A stretch of 64,000 nt of DNA from Bacteroidota bacterium (GCA_026391835.1 JAPLDF010000016.1:1-64000), one strand, 5' to 3'. Shown: positions 8,636-17,609, counted from the first letter of the stretch. The notes: a model not told the origin generated them from the letters alone. Made by a program: numbers and translations.

Positions 8636-9583
8636 ATGAACAAACTGGTGTTGCTTCTATTGCTCATTACTACCCTCAGCGCCCTTGGCCAAATCCCCGG
8701 AGGCGACACACAGGCCGGGCCATATGCAAACAGCCACTTTATTGTCATCGATTCAATTTCTATTCATTACCGGACGTGGAACGATAGTTTGATCAAACCG
8801 AAAGGCAAGGTTTTGCTTATTCACGGGTTTTGCGGATCCACTTTTTGCTGGAGAAACAATTATGATGCGCTTATCCGGGCGGGGTATATGGTGGTGGCCA
8901 TCGATCTGCCTGGTTTTGGATATAGTTCACGCTCGGCAAAGATAAACCAGTCACAAAGCAACAGGGCCCGGCTGATCTGGAATTTGATTGCAGGAATTGA
9001 TCATTCAGATTCATCGAAATGGAACATCGTTGGCCATTCAATGGGCGGGGGCGCTGCAGAGGCTGTTGCGCTTACCAATCCCGGCCGGACAAAAAGCCTG
9101 ACCATCCTCGACGGCATGATCTTTATCAAAAACGACAATGTAAACATGCGTATTGTCGGCCTGGTAAACCTCCCGGTATACAAAAAGCTCCTCCTTTCCT
9201 ATACCGAACACACCTATCTCTCATTCAACAATTTCAGGCGTGAACTGAAAGGCACGTATGGGTTTCTCCCCGACACACTTACGGTAAACGGATATTGGGT
9301 GCCGCTGCAGATAGAGGGAACAGCCGAAACCGTCGTTAACCTGCTGGCCAACTCGAATGAAATCCAACCCCTTGATGCCATTGGACTGGAACAGTTCCCG
9401 GTGTTGGTCATCTGGGGAAAGAAAGACAAGACGATCAGGCTGAAACATGGGAAAAAGCTGAAAAAATACGTCCCGTCCATTGAACTCAGGGTGATCCCGG
9501 ATGCCTATCATATGGCCATGGAAACACATCCCGCGATTTTCAATGCGCTGCTCACCGAATTTCTTGACAGGAACAACCCGTAA
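8636..9583 (+). CDS. Secreted alpha/beta hydrolase
   Basis: A 315-residue alpha/beta-hydrolase-fold enzyme with a signal peptide (residues 1-19, ending LSALGQ). The nucleophile elbow is GHSMGG with Ser135; the oxyanion region LLIHGFCGS precedes it; the acid is in the strand VLVIWGKKDKTI and the base His in PDAYHMAMETHP. The substrate cannot be told from sequence; ester or amide hydrolysis in the periplasm is the safe statement. Upstream, at 8591-8602, there is a perfect 12-base palindrome CCGCGATCGCGG that may be a regulatory site in the divergent promoter region shared with the protease gene. Confidence 0.88.
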   Translation: MNKLVLLLLLITTLSALGQIPGGDTQAGPYANSHFIVIDSISIHYRTWNDSLIKPKGKVLLIHGFCGSTFCWRNNYDALIRAGYMVVAIDLPGFGYSSRSAKINQSQSNRARLIWNLIAGIDHSDSSKWNIVGHSMGGGAAEAVALTNPGRTKSLTILDGMIFIKNDNVNMRIVGLVNLPVYKKLLLSYTEHTYLSFNNFRRELKGTYGFLPDTLTVNGYWVPLQIEGTAETVVNLLANSNEIQPLDAIGLEQFPVLVIWGKKDKTIRLKHGKKLKKYVPSIELRVIPDAYHMAMETHPAIFNALLTEFLDRNNP

Positions 9584-9623
9584 TTACATACAAAGGGTTA
9601 TCCTTTCAACAGAAAACACCTCC

Positions 9624-10922
9624 TTATTTCTTTTTCTTTGCCCCGGCGATCTCACTGATCCTTTTCCTGGCATAGTCGCTGTAGGATACCTGCTGCGGGA
9701 CGTTGGCGACAGCCTGGCCCCCGGGATCTGCATTTTTAAGAAACTCCCGGTAGTAAGGCAACCCATCGTAGGGCATCCTGAGGTGAAAATCATACTGGTA
9801 GGCGATCTTGAACCGGAGGTTGTTGTTTTGCGGATTCGCCTCAAGCGCCTTCTGCAGAAAAAACACCGCAGTATCGGCATTCCCTTTGGATGTATTGGCG
9901 TCGGCAAGTTCACTGTAAAGCGTCGACAGGAACTTCCCGGGCGGCATCAGCAACCTCAGCGTACTGTTGAGGTAAACCAGGCCTGTGTCGACTGCCAGTG
10001 AACGGTATGCCGAAACTCCGTAATAAAAACACACCTCCGCATCAGTGGTATCGAGATGGAAAGCTGAACGAAAAAAGGGCAGGGCCGTATCATATTTTTC
10101 CTGTTTGTAATACGACAGTCCAAGATACTTCATGGTGAATTTCGAGGAGTCACCAAGTTTTGCACATTCCAGGAACTGCTTTGCCGCCGACTTGAAATCG
10201 ATGAGCAGGTAATTGCAGTAGCCGCTTTGTTTCAGGATGGGTATATTGACTGAATCCCGGGCCAGGTATACCTGGGCATGGTAAAGTGCCATGGCAATCT
10301 CGTCTTCCCGGATAAATATGTTGACAAGTTTGCCCGTCACATAAGGATCAAAGGGAATAATCCGCAATGCCCGCCTGTAAAACCTTATGGCCGAGTCGGA
10401 GCGTTTCAGTTCATTGTAACAATTGCCCAGTTGTTTGGCCACAAAAAACGAGGATGAGTCAGACATGTAAACAGGCAGGAGCACTTTTAATGCCTGCCGG
10501 TAATTCTCTTCCGAATAAAGAAGGCTGGCCAGCTGAAGACTGAAATACCTGTTACCCGGAGCCAGGGTGCATACCTTCCTGCAGATTGCAATGGCTGTGG
10601 CCGGGTCACCAGATTGCCGGTAAACATCGGCAAGTTCATTCAATATCTTAATGTTTGCCGTGTCAAGTCTTTGCGCCTGCAGGAGTACCCCGATTGCCTC
10701 CCTGTACTGGTACCCGGCTGCGAGGGCGCGCCCCTTCAGCAGCATCAGGTCGGTGCGGGTACTGTCCCTGGAAAGGAAAAGTTCAGCCAGACCGACGGCC
10801 TGGCTGAACTGGCAGGATTCCATCAAAGATTTAACCTGTTCTGCCGGTTCCCGCTCCTGGGCTCCTGAAAATCCCGGGATGAGGAGAAGTAAAAGCACAA
10901 CAGTCACATGAGGTTTTCCCAT
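9624..10922 (-). CDS. Exported tetratricopeptide repeat protein, third gene of the first blaI operon
   Basis: A 432-residue protein with a signal peptide (residues 1-21, GFSGAQ) and about ten TPR units from residue 30 onward, with repeated A..Y...A alternation (for example AISICRK-type helices, DSAIRFYRRALRIIPFDP, DTALPFFRSAFHLDTTDA). The tail is lysine-rich (RKRISEIAGAKKKK). It starts 6 bases after the BlaR1-like gene, so it belongs to the blaI-blaR1-TPR operon. A periplasmic scaffold or assembly role is inferred; no enzymatic motif is present. Confidence 0.85.
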   Translation of the reverse strand: MGKPHVTVVLLLLLIPGFSGAQEREPAEQVKSLMESCQFSQAVGLAELFLSRDSTRTDLMLLKGRALAAGYQYREAIGVLLQAQRLDTANIKILNELADVYRQSGDPATAIAICRKVCTLAPGNRYFSLQLASLLYSEENYRQALKVLLPVYMSDSSSFFVAKQLGNCYNELKRSDSAIRFYRRALRIIPFDPYVTGKLVNIFIREDEIAMALYHAQVYLARDSVNIPILKQSGYCNYLLIDFKSAAKQFLECAKLGDSSKFTMKYLGLSYYKQEKYDTALPFFRSAFHLDTTDAEVCFYYGVSAYRSLAVDTGLVYLNSTLRLLMPPGKFLSTLYSELADANTSKGNADTAVFFLQKALEANPQNNNLRFKIAYQYDFHLRMPYDGLPYYREFLKNADPGGQAVANVPQQVSYSDYARKRISEIAGAKKKK

Positions 10923-10928
10923 GAAATC

Positions 10929-12281
10929 CTAGTTTTTTGGCTCCTCCTTTTTATGAGAATCCAGCCTGAAATTGATCGGGAGGTTAAACTGAACGTCTAC
11001 AGGTTTTCCTTTTTGCTGGCCCGGGTTCCATTTCGGCATCAGTTTTATCACGCGCACTGCTTCCTCATCGCATCCGCTTCCGATCCCCCTGAGGACCTTG
11101 ACTTCATTGACAGACCCATCCGCCCTGATTATAAACGTAATATAAACTGTACCCTGGGTATTTTTTTTAATGGCCTCTTCAGGGTACTTGATGTTGGTGG
11201 CAAGAAAATTCACACGGGCTTCGTCTCCTCCCGGATAGGTAGGCATCTTCTCTACAACTTTATATACACCATTTTCCATTACAACAGGTGCTACATATTT
11301 TACCTTCTGTTCCTGTTTTTGTTTATCCTGAAATACAGTGACGGGGACCGGAGCAGGAGGAGCAAGTGCCGGGGCAAATACCGGGCTGCCGGCAACCTTC
11401 AGCACATCCGCATTGGTGTATGATCGGGCTGTGAGCATAAACAGCAGGACCAGCAGTGCAGGCAGGGCGATGAACAATTTGCCTTTCGCCCATGTTTTCG
11501 ATTTCGATTTTGTCATCATGGCTATACGTTTTTTAAGTAATGAAACATTGAAATTATTGGTCAGGTTATTCACCTGAATGCCCATGGTCTCATTCAGGAT
11601 CATTTGCTGGTATAATGGGCGGCTGATCCCGTTCTGCAGAACGCCTTCATCAGCCAGGTATTCATGGATGCTTTTCATTTCGCGGCCGGCCAGCCAGATC
11701 ACAGGGTTGAACCATTGCAGGAGGGTGGCCAGTTCGATCAGGATCATATCGGCGGTATGATATTGCCGGATATGGATCCGCTCATGTTCAAGAATGGTGG
11801 AAAGGCTCTCGGATGGCAGCGCAGCCTCATTGAGGAAGATCAGGTTAAAGAAGGAGAACGGGGAATATCCGCGGTCGACAAAGACCACGCGCTGTCCATT
11901 CCGCTTCCTGATCCCAAAACGCCGGGTAATCCTGTGCAGCTGGATCAGCTGAAGTCCGAAACGGAACAGGAAGATCAGCACACCGGTAAAATATACCACA
12001 GTGGCAATTTCAATCCATTGCAGGTTCGCCTGGAAAGCATGCGCCACTTTTGAGGGAGTGATCATCACGGGTTCAAGCAATACCACCATGGCTGCCGACG
12101 GATCTGAGGGTGTCCAGCGGATGGGCATCAAAGGCAGCAGCACCGAAAGCAGCACCATTGAAAGGAGGTAAAAACGGTTCATCTGAAAAAAGGTTTCCCT
12201 CCTGAGGAAGAACCAGTACACAGCGTACAGGGTCGAAACACACAGTGTCGACTCCATCAGGTATAATAACAGCGTGTTCAT
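10929..12281 (-). CDS. BlaR1-like M56 metallopeptidase with C-terminal TonB domain
   Basis: A membrane zinc protease and sensor. N-terminal membrane helices at about 5-27, 36-55 and 90-112 precede the cytosolic M56 domain with zinc motif His166-Glu167-x-x-His170 (LEHERIHIRQYH) and a downstream YLADEG motif. A further membrane helix lies near 265-285, and a TonB C-terminal domain occupies about 345-440 (YPEEAIKKNTQGTVYITFII). In BlaR1/MecR1 this last position holds the penicillin-binding sensor; here it is TonB-like, a frequent arrangement in Bacteroidota whose signal is unknown. The gene overlaps blaI by 4 bases (12278-12281) and is followed by the TPR gene. Proteolysis of BlaI as the output is the family model, not shown here. 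Confidence 0.9.
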   Translation of the reverse strand: MNTLLLYLMESTLCVSTLYAVYWFFLRRETFFQMNRFYLLSMVLLSVLLPLMPIRWTPSDPSAAMVVLLEPVMITPSKVAHAFQANLQWIEIATVVYFTGVLIFLFRFGLQLIQLHRITRRFGIRKRNGQRVVFVDRGYSPFSFFNLIFLNEAALPSESLSTILEHERIHIRQYHTADMILIELATLLQWFNPVIWLAGREMKSIHEYLADEGVLQNGISRPLYQQMILNETMGIQVNNLTNNFNVSLLKKRIAMMTKSKSKTWAKGKLFIALPALLVLLFMLTARSYTNADVLKVAGSPVFAPALAPPAPVPVTVFQDKQKQEQKVKYVAPVVMENGVYKVVEKMPTYPGGDEARVNFLATNIKYPEEAIKKNTQGTVYITFIIRADGSVNEVKVLRGIGSGCDEEAVRVIKLMPKWNPGQQKGKPVDVQFNLPINFRLDSHKKEEPKN

Positions 12282-12691
12282 GATTGTCCCTCCTTCTGTT
12301 TTCTGATCTGTGCATCAATTGTTTTCTGCACCTCCTCCAGTTCCCTGATGCTGAGTTTTCCTTCGGTGGCAAAAAAAGATGCCAGCGATTTGTAGGAATT
12401 GCCAAAATAATTGGTCATGAAGCCCTTGAAGGAGGATTTGGTATAGGCTGTCTTGCTGATCACCGGGAAATACTCATGGGTGCGGCCGTATGCCTTGTGC
12501 CCGACAAATCCTTTTTGTTCAAGGATACGGATGATGGTTGATACAGTATTATAGGCCGGCTTCGGCTCGGGAAATTTCTCCAGCAGGTCGTGAACCATCC
12601 CTTTTTCAATTTCCCAGAGGATCTGCATTACCTCCTCCTCAGCCCGGGTAAGGGTTGAAGGAACATCGGCGTTGTTTTTTTTGGTTGACAT
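12278..12691 (-). CDS. BlaI/MecI family transcriptional repressor
   Basis: A 137-residue winged-helix repressor. The N-terminal domain reads LTRAEEEVMQILWEIEKG then FPEPKPAYNTVSTIIRILEQ, the usual recognition-helix region of BlaI/MecI; the C-terminal part (about 75-137) is the dimerisation domain where BlaR1 would cut. It is the first gene of the blaI-blaR1-TPR operon. Its own promoter region carries palindromes that match those in front of the second blaI gene at 29354, which points to autoregulation and cross-recognition. Confidence 0.93.
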   Translation of the reverse strand: MSTKKNNADVPSTLTRAEEEVMQILWEIEKGMVHDLLEKFPEPKPAYNTVSTIIRILEQKGFVGHKAYGRTHEYFPVISKTAYTKSSFKGFMTNYFGNSYKSLASFFATEGKLSIRELEEVQKTIDAQIRKQKEGQS

Positions 12692-12702
12692 GGGAAAATG
12701 GA

Positions 12703-12755
12703 TAAAATGAATATCGAATATTGAACAACGAATTTAGAATAATGAATAATGAATA
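12703..12755. repeat. ATATCGAATATTGAACAACGAAT interspersed repeat
   Basis: GAATATCGAATATTGAACAA is followed by runs of GAATAATGAATAATGAAT. The same block recurs inverted at 12895-12979 and in direct copies at 14070-14100 and 42415-42470. It lies between the blaI promoter and the start codon, so it forms part of the 5' leader of that operon. Confidence 0.75.
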
Positions 12756-12768
12756 GAAAAAGCAGCAA

Positions 12769-12802
12769 CAAATATACAACTAAATATTTAGTTTGTCAAC
12801 TA
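12769..12802 (-). promoter_or_regulatory. Promoter and BlaI operator of the first blaI operon
   Basis: Read on the minus strand, TTGAC (12799-12795) is followed by 18 bases and TATATTTG (12776-12769), a strong Bacteroidota promoter. The spacer and -33 box are covered by two overlapping palindromes: AACTAAATATTTAGTT, a perfect 16-base palindrome at 12778-12793, and TAGTTGACAAACTA (12802-12789), whose arms TAGTT and AACTA are separated by 4 bases. The second one is identical to the operator at 29307-29320. A bound repressor would block RNA polymerase. Confidence 0.75.
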
Positions 12803-12894
12803 AATTCTTAATTTTACACCGAAGATTTTAGGGATTTCACCGAAAAGAATCAGCCTTTAGCCGAAAAGGGGGTCAGAAGAGAGGTATTTGCTGA

Positions 12895-12979
12895 ATGATA
12901 ATTGTTGACGAAAGTCAAAACTTCATCATTCAACCTTCGTTGTTCAATATTCGATATTCAGATTTTCATCATTCATTTA
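12895..12979. repeat. Inverted copy of the ATATCGAATATTGAAC interspersed repeat
   Basis: CGTTGTTCAATATTCGATATTC at about 12942-12961 is the reverse complement of the block at 12703-12730, with CATTCA-type repeats on either side. The stop codon of the dehydrogenase gene at 12969 lies inside the element, so the last codons of that gene overlap it. Confidence 0.7.
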
Positions 12980-14060
12980 CATGGGGGCAATCGAACGGCA
13001 CCCCAATCTTTTCGCCTTCCATGATCAGGTCGTCGACAATGGGTTTGATCAGGGGAACGCCATGGATTTCGTTAAATTCGGCATATTCGAATTCCTTTTC
13101 ACCGGCAACAAGGATTTCATCGCGGCCAACAGCCAGCGGTGATTTCTTCAGCAGGGTGATCATGTCGTCCATATGCATCTTGAAATCAAGGATGGGGCGG
13201 AATGCTTCGATGTTGATGGCCATGAAGAAATGAGAAACGCCGGTAGGTTCCGGTTTCCCCGGCCCTCCAACATTTGTAAGGAAATTCCCGCCCGACAGGG
13301 CTGAGCAAAGTATCTCAACCAGCACGGCCAGCCCGTAACCCTTGTAGCCTGCCGTAATATCCATGCCGCCAAGCGGCAGTAGTGCCCCGTGTCCGCCTGG
13401 TTTGATCAGCGAAGGATCGTTCGTTGCAAGCCCCTGCTCATCAATTCCCCAGCCGATCGGGATGTGTTCATGTTTTTTTTCATACACCTGGATCTTACCA
13501 TAGGCTACCGCACTGGTAGCCATATCGAGAAGAAACGGGTATGCCTTGTCGGATGGGGCAGCCATCGCGATCGGGTTGGTGCCCAGTACGGCAGTGCGGC
13601 CGAATGTTGGTGCAACCAGGGGCTGGGAATTGGTAAGGGAGATGCCGATCATCCCCTGCTGCATGGCCATCAAGGCATAATAGCCTGCAATGCCGTAGTG
13701 GTTGCTGTTGCGCACCGTAATTGCGGCAAGGCCTGCGGCTTTCGCCTTTTCGATGGTCATCTGCATGGCTTTGAAGGAGACCACCTGGCCACAGCCGTTT
13801 CCTCCGTCGATGAGCGCAGTGGAAGGTGTTTCACTGATGATCTTATATGGGGTCAGCGGATCAATCCAGCCTTTGCTGATGCGGTTTCCGTAATAGGAGC
13901 CCAGCCGGTGCAGCCCGTGTGATTCCACCCCGCGGATATCCGCTGTGATGAGCACATCGCCCACAACTTTAGCATCTTCGGCCGGAACGCCCAGCCTTGT
14001 CATATATCTTACCACGAAGTCCATCAGGTCTTCATGCTTGAATCGGAGAGTTGTTTCCAT
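12969..14060 (-). CDS. Ldh-family (malate/L-lactate/L-sulfolactate type) NAD(P)-dependent dehydrogenase
   Basis: A 363-residue soluble oxidoreductase of the YlbC/AllD/MDH2 fold that interconverts 2-hydroxy acids and 2-oxo acids. Diagnostic stretches are RGVESHGLHRLGSYYGNRI near the N-terminus, the catalytic His in TVRNSNHYGIAGYY at about residue 118, and LGTNPIAMAAPSD in the nucleotide-binding region. The exact substrate is not determined; malate, lactate, ureidoglycolate and sulfolactate enzymes all share these motifs. It lies directly downstream of the L-2-hydroxyglutarate oxidase gene on the same strand with about 90 bases between, which suggests shared 2-hydroxy acid metabolism. Confidence 0.9.
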   Translation of the reverse strand: METTLRFKHEDLMDFVVRYMTRLGVPAEDAKVVGDVLITADIRGVESHGLHRLGSYYGNRISKGWIDPLTPYKIISETPSTALIDGGNGCGQVVSFKAMQMTIEKAKAAGLAAITVRNSNHYGIAGYYALMAMQQGMIGISLTNSQPLVAPTFGRTAVLGTNPIAMAAPSDKAYPFLLDMATSAVAYGKIQVYEKKHEHIPIGWGIDEQGLATNDPSLIKPGGHGALLPLGGMDITAGYKGYGLAVLVEILCSALSGGNFLTNVGGPGKPEPTGVSHFFMAINIEAFRPILDFKMHMDDMITLLKKSPLAVGRDEILVAGEKEFEYAEFNEIHGVPLIKPIVDDLIMEGEKIGVPFDCPHVNE

Positions 14061-14061
14061 A

Positions 14062-14160
14062 GCTGTAAAAATGAATATCGAATATTGAACAACGAATTTT
14101 GAATGACGAACTTATGACATTCGTCACTTGTCACTGGTCACTTGTCATTTGTCATTTGTC
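14062..14160. repeat. Composite interspersed repeat (ATATCGAATATTGAAC plus GTCACTTGTCATTTGTC)
   Basis: GAATATCGAATATTGAACAA and GAATGACGAA are followed by a run of 10-base units of the form GTCA(C/T)TTGTCA from 14120 to 14160. The last units supply the final codons and the TGA stop of the L-2-hydroxyglutarate oxidase gene. A similar array on the other strand orientation is at 40691-40753. Confidence 0.8.
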
Positions 14161-15354
14161 AATATAATTATCAACCACCCACTTCGCAAACGGGAAACTG
14201 CAGGTAAATGCAGGAGATACCGCGTTGAGCACATGAATGGTGGTATTGTCGCCTTCAACCACGAAATCCATCACCAGTTCGAGGGTTTTGGTATTGAGCA
14301 GCTGGGCCCTGATCCCGGGTTTGCTCCATTCGGTAAAGCCCGATTTGTCAATGTTGTGAACCATGCTGGTGGCGAGGTTCACAAAGTAGGATTTGTTGTA
14401 TTTCTTCATCTCATCATAGGCGAGGCTGCGGAATCCGAAGGCATTCGACAGGAAAAGCCTGGCTTCCCAGCTCAGGACATTGCCAAGTTCCGCTGCCTTG
14501 AAATTGTCCATCCCCCTGTAATTCTCCCGCCAGAAAGCCGGTATGGAGGTAGGCCCGATCTTGATGGTACCATCCACCGTGATGGTGTAGTGTACCCCGA
14601 GGAACGGATTCTTCAGGTTCGGTACCGGGTAGATGTTTGTCTTGATGGGCTTGTCTTTTTTTGTATACTTGAGGTAGATCCCTTTGAAGGGGATGATGGT
14701 ATATTGCTGCGAGAATCCAAAGTCTCGGGCGATCTTGTCGGCATAGAGCCCGGCGGTGTTGATCACCTTTCCGGCCGTAAGCATCTTTCCGGCAGTTGTT
14801 TCAATGGTATTTCCGTCAATTCTGCGCTTGTAACCTTCGTCGAACAGGAATCTTACGCCGCCGGCCTTCAACTCGTTGCGCACGGCTTTGTTCAGCTCGG
14901 TGGGATCAACGGTAGCAGTGTTCGGAGAATAGAGGGCATATTTGAAAGTCCTGGCATTCGGATCGATCTCCTTCAGTTCAGCCTCGGTAATGATCCTGAC
15001 ATCCACACCATTGCGTTTCCCTCGACGGTCGAGCTCATAAAGCGGTTCGAGTTCCGATTCATCCCTGGCGACCACCACTTTCTGGCATTCATTGAGCTTC
15101 AGCCCCTTCTGGCGGCAGAAATCCTTCATCGCAAAGTTGCCGTCGCGGGTAAATTTGGCCTTCAGCGAATCGGCGGAATAATAAAACCCTGCATGCAGCA
15201 CCCCGCTGTTGCGTCCGCTGGAATGGTAAGCCACATCGGGTTCTTTTTCAATGATGGTCACGGAGGCCTCCGGATGGCGCAATTTCAGCTCACGGCCAAT
15301 GGCAAGGCCAATAATTCCGGCCCCTATGATGAGGTAATCAGATTGTTCTGTCAT
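14152..15354 (-). CDS. lhgO: L-2-hydroxyglutarate oxidase/dehydrogenase
   Basis: A 400-residue FAD-dependent enzyme oxidising L-2-hydroxyglutarate to 2-oxoglutarate. The N-terminal dinucleotide-binding motif IIGAGIIGLAIGREL and the following TIIEKE acidic strand are clear. The segment SSGRNSGVLHAGFYY is highly diagnostic for the LhgO/L2HGDH family, as is VINTAGLYADKIA. The length is normal. The final Asp-Lys and stop codon are encoded by a short interspersed repeat, which implies a slightly altered C-terminus. The gene lies upstream of an Ldh-family dehydrogenase on the same strand. Confidence 0.93.
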   Translation of the reverse strand: MTEQSDYLIIGAGIIGLAIGRELKLRHPEASVTIIEKEPDVAYHSSGRNSGVLHAGFYYSADSLKAKFTRDGNFAMKDFCRQKGLKLNECQKVVVARDESELEPLYELDRRGKRNGVDVRIITEAELKEIDPNARTFKYALYSPNTATVDPTELNKAVRNELKAGGVRFLFDEGYKRRIDGNTIETTAGKMLTAGKVINTAGLYADKIARDFGFSQQYTIIPFKGIYLKYTKKDKPIKTNIYPVPNLKNPFLGVHYTITVDGTIKIGPTSIPAFWRENYRGMDNFKAAELGNVLSWEARLFLSNAFGFRSLAYDEMKKYNKSYFVNLATSMVHNIDKSGFTEWSKPGIRAQLLNTKTLELVMDFVVEGDNTTIHVLNAVSPAFTCSFPFAKWVVDNYIDK

Positions 15355-15414
15355 ACATTAAAAGTCAAATACAAAAAACGGTGAAAGTGAAAATAATTGC
15401 CTTGTCCAAAGATT

Positions 15415-15789
15415 TTAATTCGGGGGGAGGGTAACACCGTCGACCAGGTAAACTGTTTCACCGCGCCAGGGAAGTACCCCGTTTTTCTCTTTGTAATGCA
15501 GCACAACCATGGTGCCTTCCAGCTTGAGCAGTTGCTCGGCCAGGGCTTTTTCCGGTACCGAAAAGTGAAATTTCTCCGAAGCAAGTGAAACATCCTGGTT
15601 GCTTTTCACACTGCTCAGGATCAGTTCACCTTCGTAGGTTTTGAATATAGTCCCTTTGTAGGAAAATTTCTGCAATAGCCCTGAACGGTTGCCTTCGCTG
15701 AAGGTGAAGCTGTATTTCCAGTAACTAAACAGAGCAAGCACCAGGACAAGGATCGCCAGGCTCCAATATAAAAATTTTTTCATATTCAA
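15415..15789 (-). CDS. Conserved hypothetical membrane-anchored protein
   Basis: A 124-residue protein with one N-terminal membrane helix (about residues 5-23) and a periplasmic beta-rich part beginning SFTFSEGNRSGLLQKFSYKG and FKTYEGEL. I recognise this as a small protein widespread in Bacteroidota that often carries a misleading 6-phosphogluconate dehydrogenase label; it has no dehydrogenase features. Function unknown. It lies 60 bases upstream of lhgO on the same strand. Confidence 0.75.
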   Translation of the reverse strand: MNMKKFLYWSLAILVLVLALFSYWKYSFTFSEGNRSGLLQKFSYKGTIFKTYEGELILSSVKSNQDVSLASEKFHFSVPEKALAEQLLKLEGTMVVLHYKEKNGVLPWRGETVYLVDGVTLPPN

Positions 15790-15968
15790 TTCTTTAGAAT
15801 TATTCTACAAAACTAATGGAACTTTTGCAAAAATCAAACTCCGCCTTCAAGAGTTTTTTACTTTTTCGGAATGACAAAAAAAAACACCCCTGAACCCCTG
15901 ACTTTTTTCAGTAAAAACTATTCATTGACAGGAATTTTTCGCAACTTCGCAAATCAAACGTCTTAACA

Positions 15969-17609
15969 ATGAATGCCAAAACCACGAATCTGATTGCTGT
16001 TTTTGAAACTGCCATTCGCGATAACTGGGACCTTACAGCACTTTCTGATTACGGAGGCGAATCGTTTACCTACAAACAAATCGGGGAACGGATCATCAAG
16101 ATCCACTCCCTTTTCAAAACAGCCGGGATACAAAAAGGCGACCATGTGGCACTTTTAGGCAAGAATTCTGCCCACTGGTGCATGGTCTATCTCGCAACGG
16201 TTACCTTTGGTGCCGTCGTTGTTCCCATTCTTCCCGATTTCAAGCCTGCCGACATTCACTACATCGTAAACCACTCCGATTCACTCCTCCTGTTCGCCGA
16301 AGAGTCCATCTTCAAAGACCTGGACCCCGAAGCCATGCCGCTCCTCAGGTCGGTCCTGAAAGTCCAGGACGACCCGGTATTGTTCACACGGGAAAGCACC
16401 CTGGAAAAAACCGCATCCCTCCTCCTTCATTCCCCTGCACAGGTTTCACCTGACCAGATAAAATTCCCCTCCTCGCACCCCGACGACATCGCCGTGATCA
16501 GCTATACCTCGGGAACCACGGGGTTTTCCAAAGGCGTGGTGCTGCAACACAAGAGCCTCCTGGGCAACATCCTCTATGCACACAGGAACATGCCGTTGAA
16601 TCCGAGGGATAAGATCCTCTCCTTTTTACCGCTGGCCCATACCTACGGGTGTGCATTTGAATTTCTTTTCCCCTTCACCCTGGGATGCGACATTACATTC
16701 CTTACCAAGACACCCTCGCCAAAGATCATCATGCAGGCTTTCCAGGAGATCCGCCCGGCTTTGATCCTCTCAGTGCCGCTGGTCATCGAAAAAATTTACA
16801 AGTCACAGATCCTGCCGGCGCTAAGGAAACCCGCCGTGCGCATCCTTACCAGGATCCCGGTCATCAACGACCTTGTTTACAAAAAGATACGGAAAAAGAT
16901 GGTGGAGGTCTTCGGTGGCAATTTCAGGGAGCTGGTGATCGGCGGCGCCCCGTTCAACGCCCAGGCCGAACGGTTTTTCAAAAAGATGAATTTCCCTTTC
17001 ACCGTAGGATACGGCATGACCGAATGCGGCCCGCTCATTTCATATGCCTCCTGGAAGACCACGCATGTTGGCGCTTCAGGAAGGGCTGTCGACGAACTCG
17101 AGGTGCGCATCGACTCGCCTGATCCGCACAGCCGGTCGGGGGAGATCCTGATGCGCGGAAGCCATGTGATGCTTGGTTATTATAAAAACGAAGAAGCTAC
17201 CAATGCCGTACTCGACAAGGACGGATGGCTTCACTCCGGCGACCTCGGCGTCATCGACAGGAAGGGGAACATATACATCAGGGGACGCAGCAAGAGCATG
17301 ATCCTCGGCCCTTCCGGTAAAAACATCTATCCCGAGGAGATCGAATCGGTGCTCAACAACCGGTTTATCGTGATGGAATCGCTGGTGACCGAACGCGATG
17401 ACAAACTGGTTGCCCTGATCTATCCTGATTATGATGCCATGGAAAAGGCCGGACATAAGAAAGAGGAGTTGCCGGGGATTTTCAAAGGCTACATTCACGA
17501 CCTGAACCACCACCTGCCGAAATATATCCGCATTGCCGATTTTGAAATTGTGTCGGCCGAGTTCGAGAAAACACCGAAGAAAAGCATTAAACGGTTCCTT
17601 TACCAGTAG
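15969..17609 (+). CDS. AMP-binding long-chain acyl-CoA synthetase
   Basis: An ATP-dependent ligase activating fatty acids to acyl-CoA. The P-loop-like AMP-binding motif is VISYTSGTTGFSKGV at about residues 176-190, followed by YGMTECGP at about 350, SGDLGVIDRKGNIYIRGRSK at about 425 and the C-terminal hinge with the adenylating Lys in EKTPKKSIKR. At 546 residues it has the length of the FadD-type family. The start at 15969 gives a normal N-terminus. It converges on the cyclase gene with only 12 bases between stops. Chain-length specificity cannot be read from sequence. Confidence 0.92.
   Translation: MNAKTTNLIAVFETAIRDNWDLTALSDYGGESFTYKQIGERIIKIHSLFKTAGIQKGDHVALLGKNSAHWCMVYLATVTFGAVVVPILPDFKPADIHYIVNHSDSLLLFAEESIFKDLDPEAMPLLRSVLKVQDDPVLFTRESTLEKTASLLLHSPAQVSPDQIKFPSSHPDDIAVISYTSGTTGFSKGVVLQHKSLLGNILYAHRNMPLNPRDKILSFLPLAHTYGCAFEFLFPFTLGCDITFLTKTPSPKIIMQAFQEIRPALILSVPLVIEKIYKSQILPALRKPAVRILTRIPVINDLVYKKIRKKMVEVFGGNFRELVIGGAPFNAQAERFFKKMNFPFTVGYGMTECGPLISYASWKTTHVGASGRAVDELEVRIDSPDPHSRSGEILMRGSHVMLGYYKNEEATNAVLDKDGWLHSGDLGVIDRKGNIYIRGRSKSMILGPSGKNIYPEEIESVLNNRFIVMESLVTERDDKLVALIYPDYDAMEKAGHKKEELPGIFKGYIHDLNHHLPKYIRIADFEIVSAEFEKTPKKSIKRFLYQ

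Noticed and set aside
14128-15384. Long plus-strand 418-residue frame antisense to L-2-hydroxyglutarate oxidase
   Set aside because: The minus-strand product matches a well-known enzyme along its whole length; the antisense frame is composition-driven.
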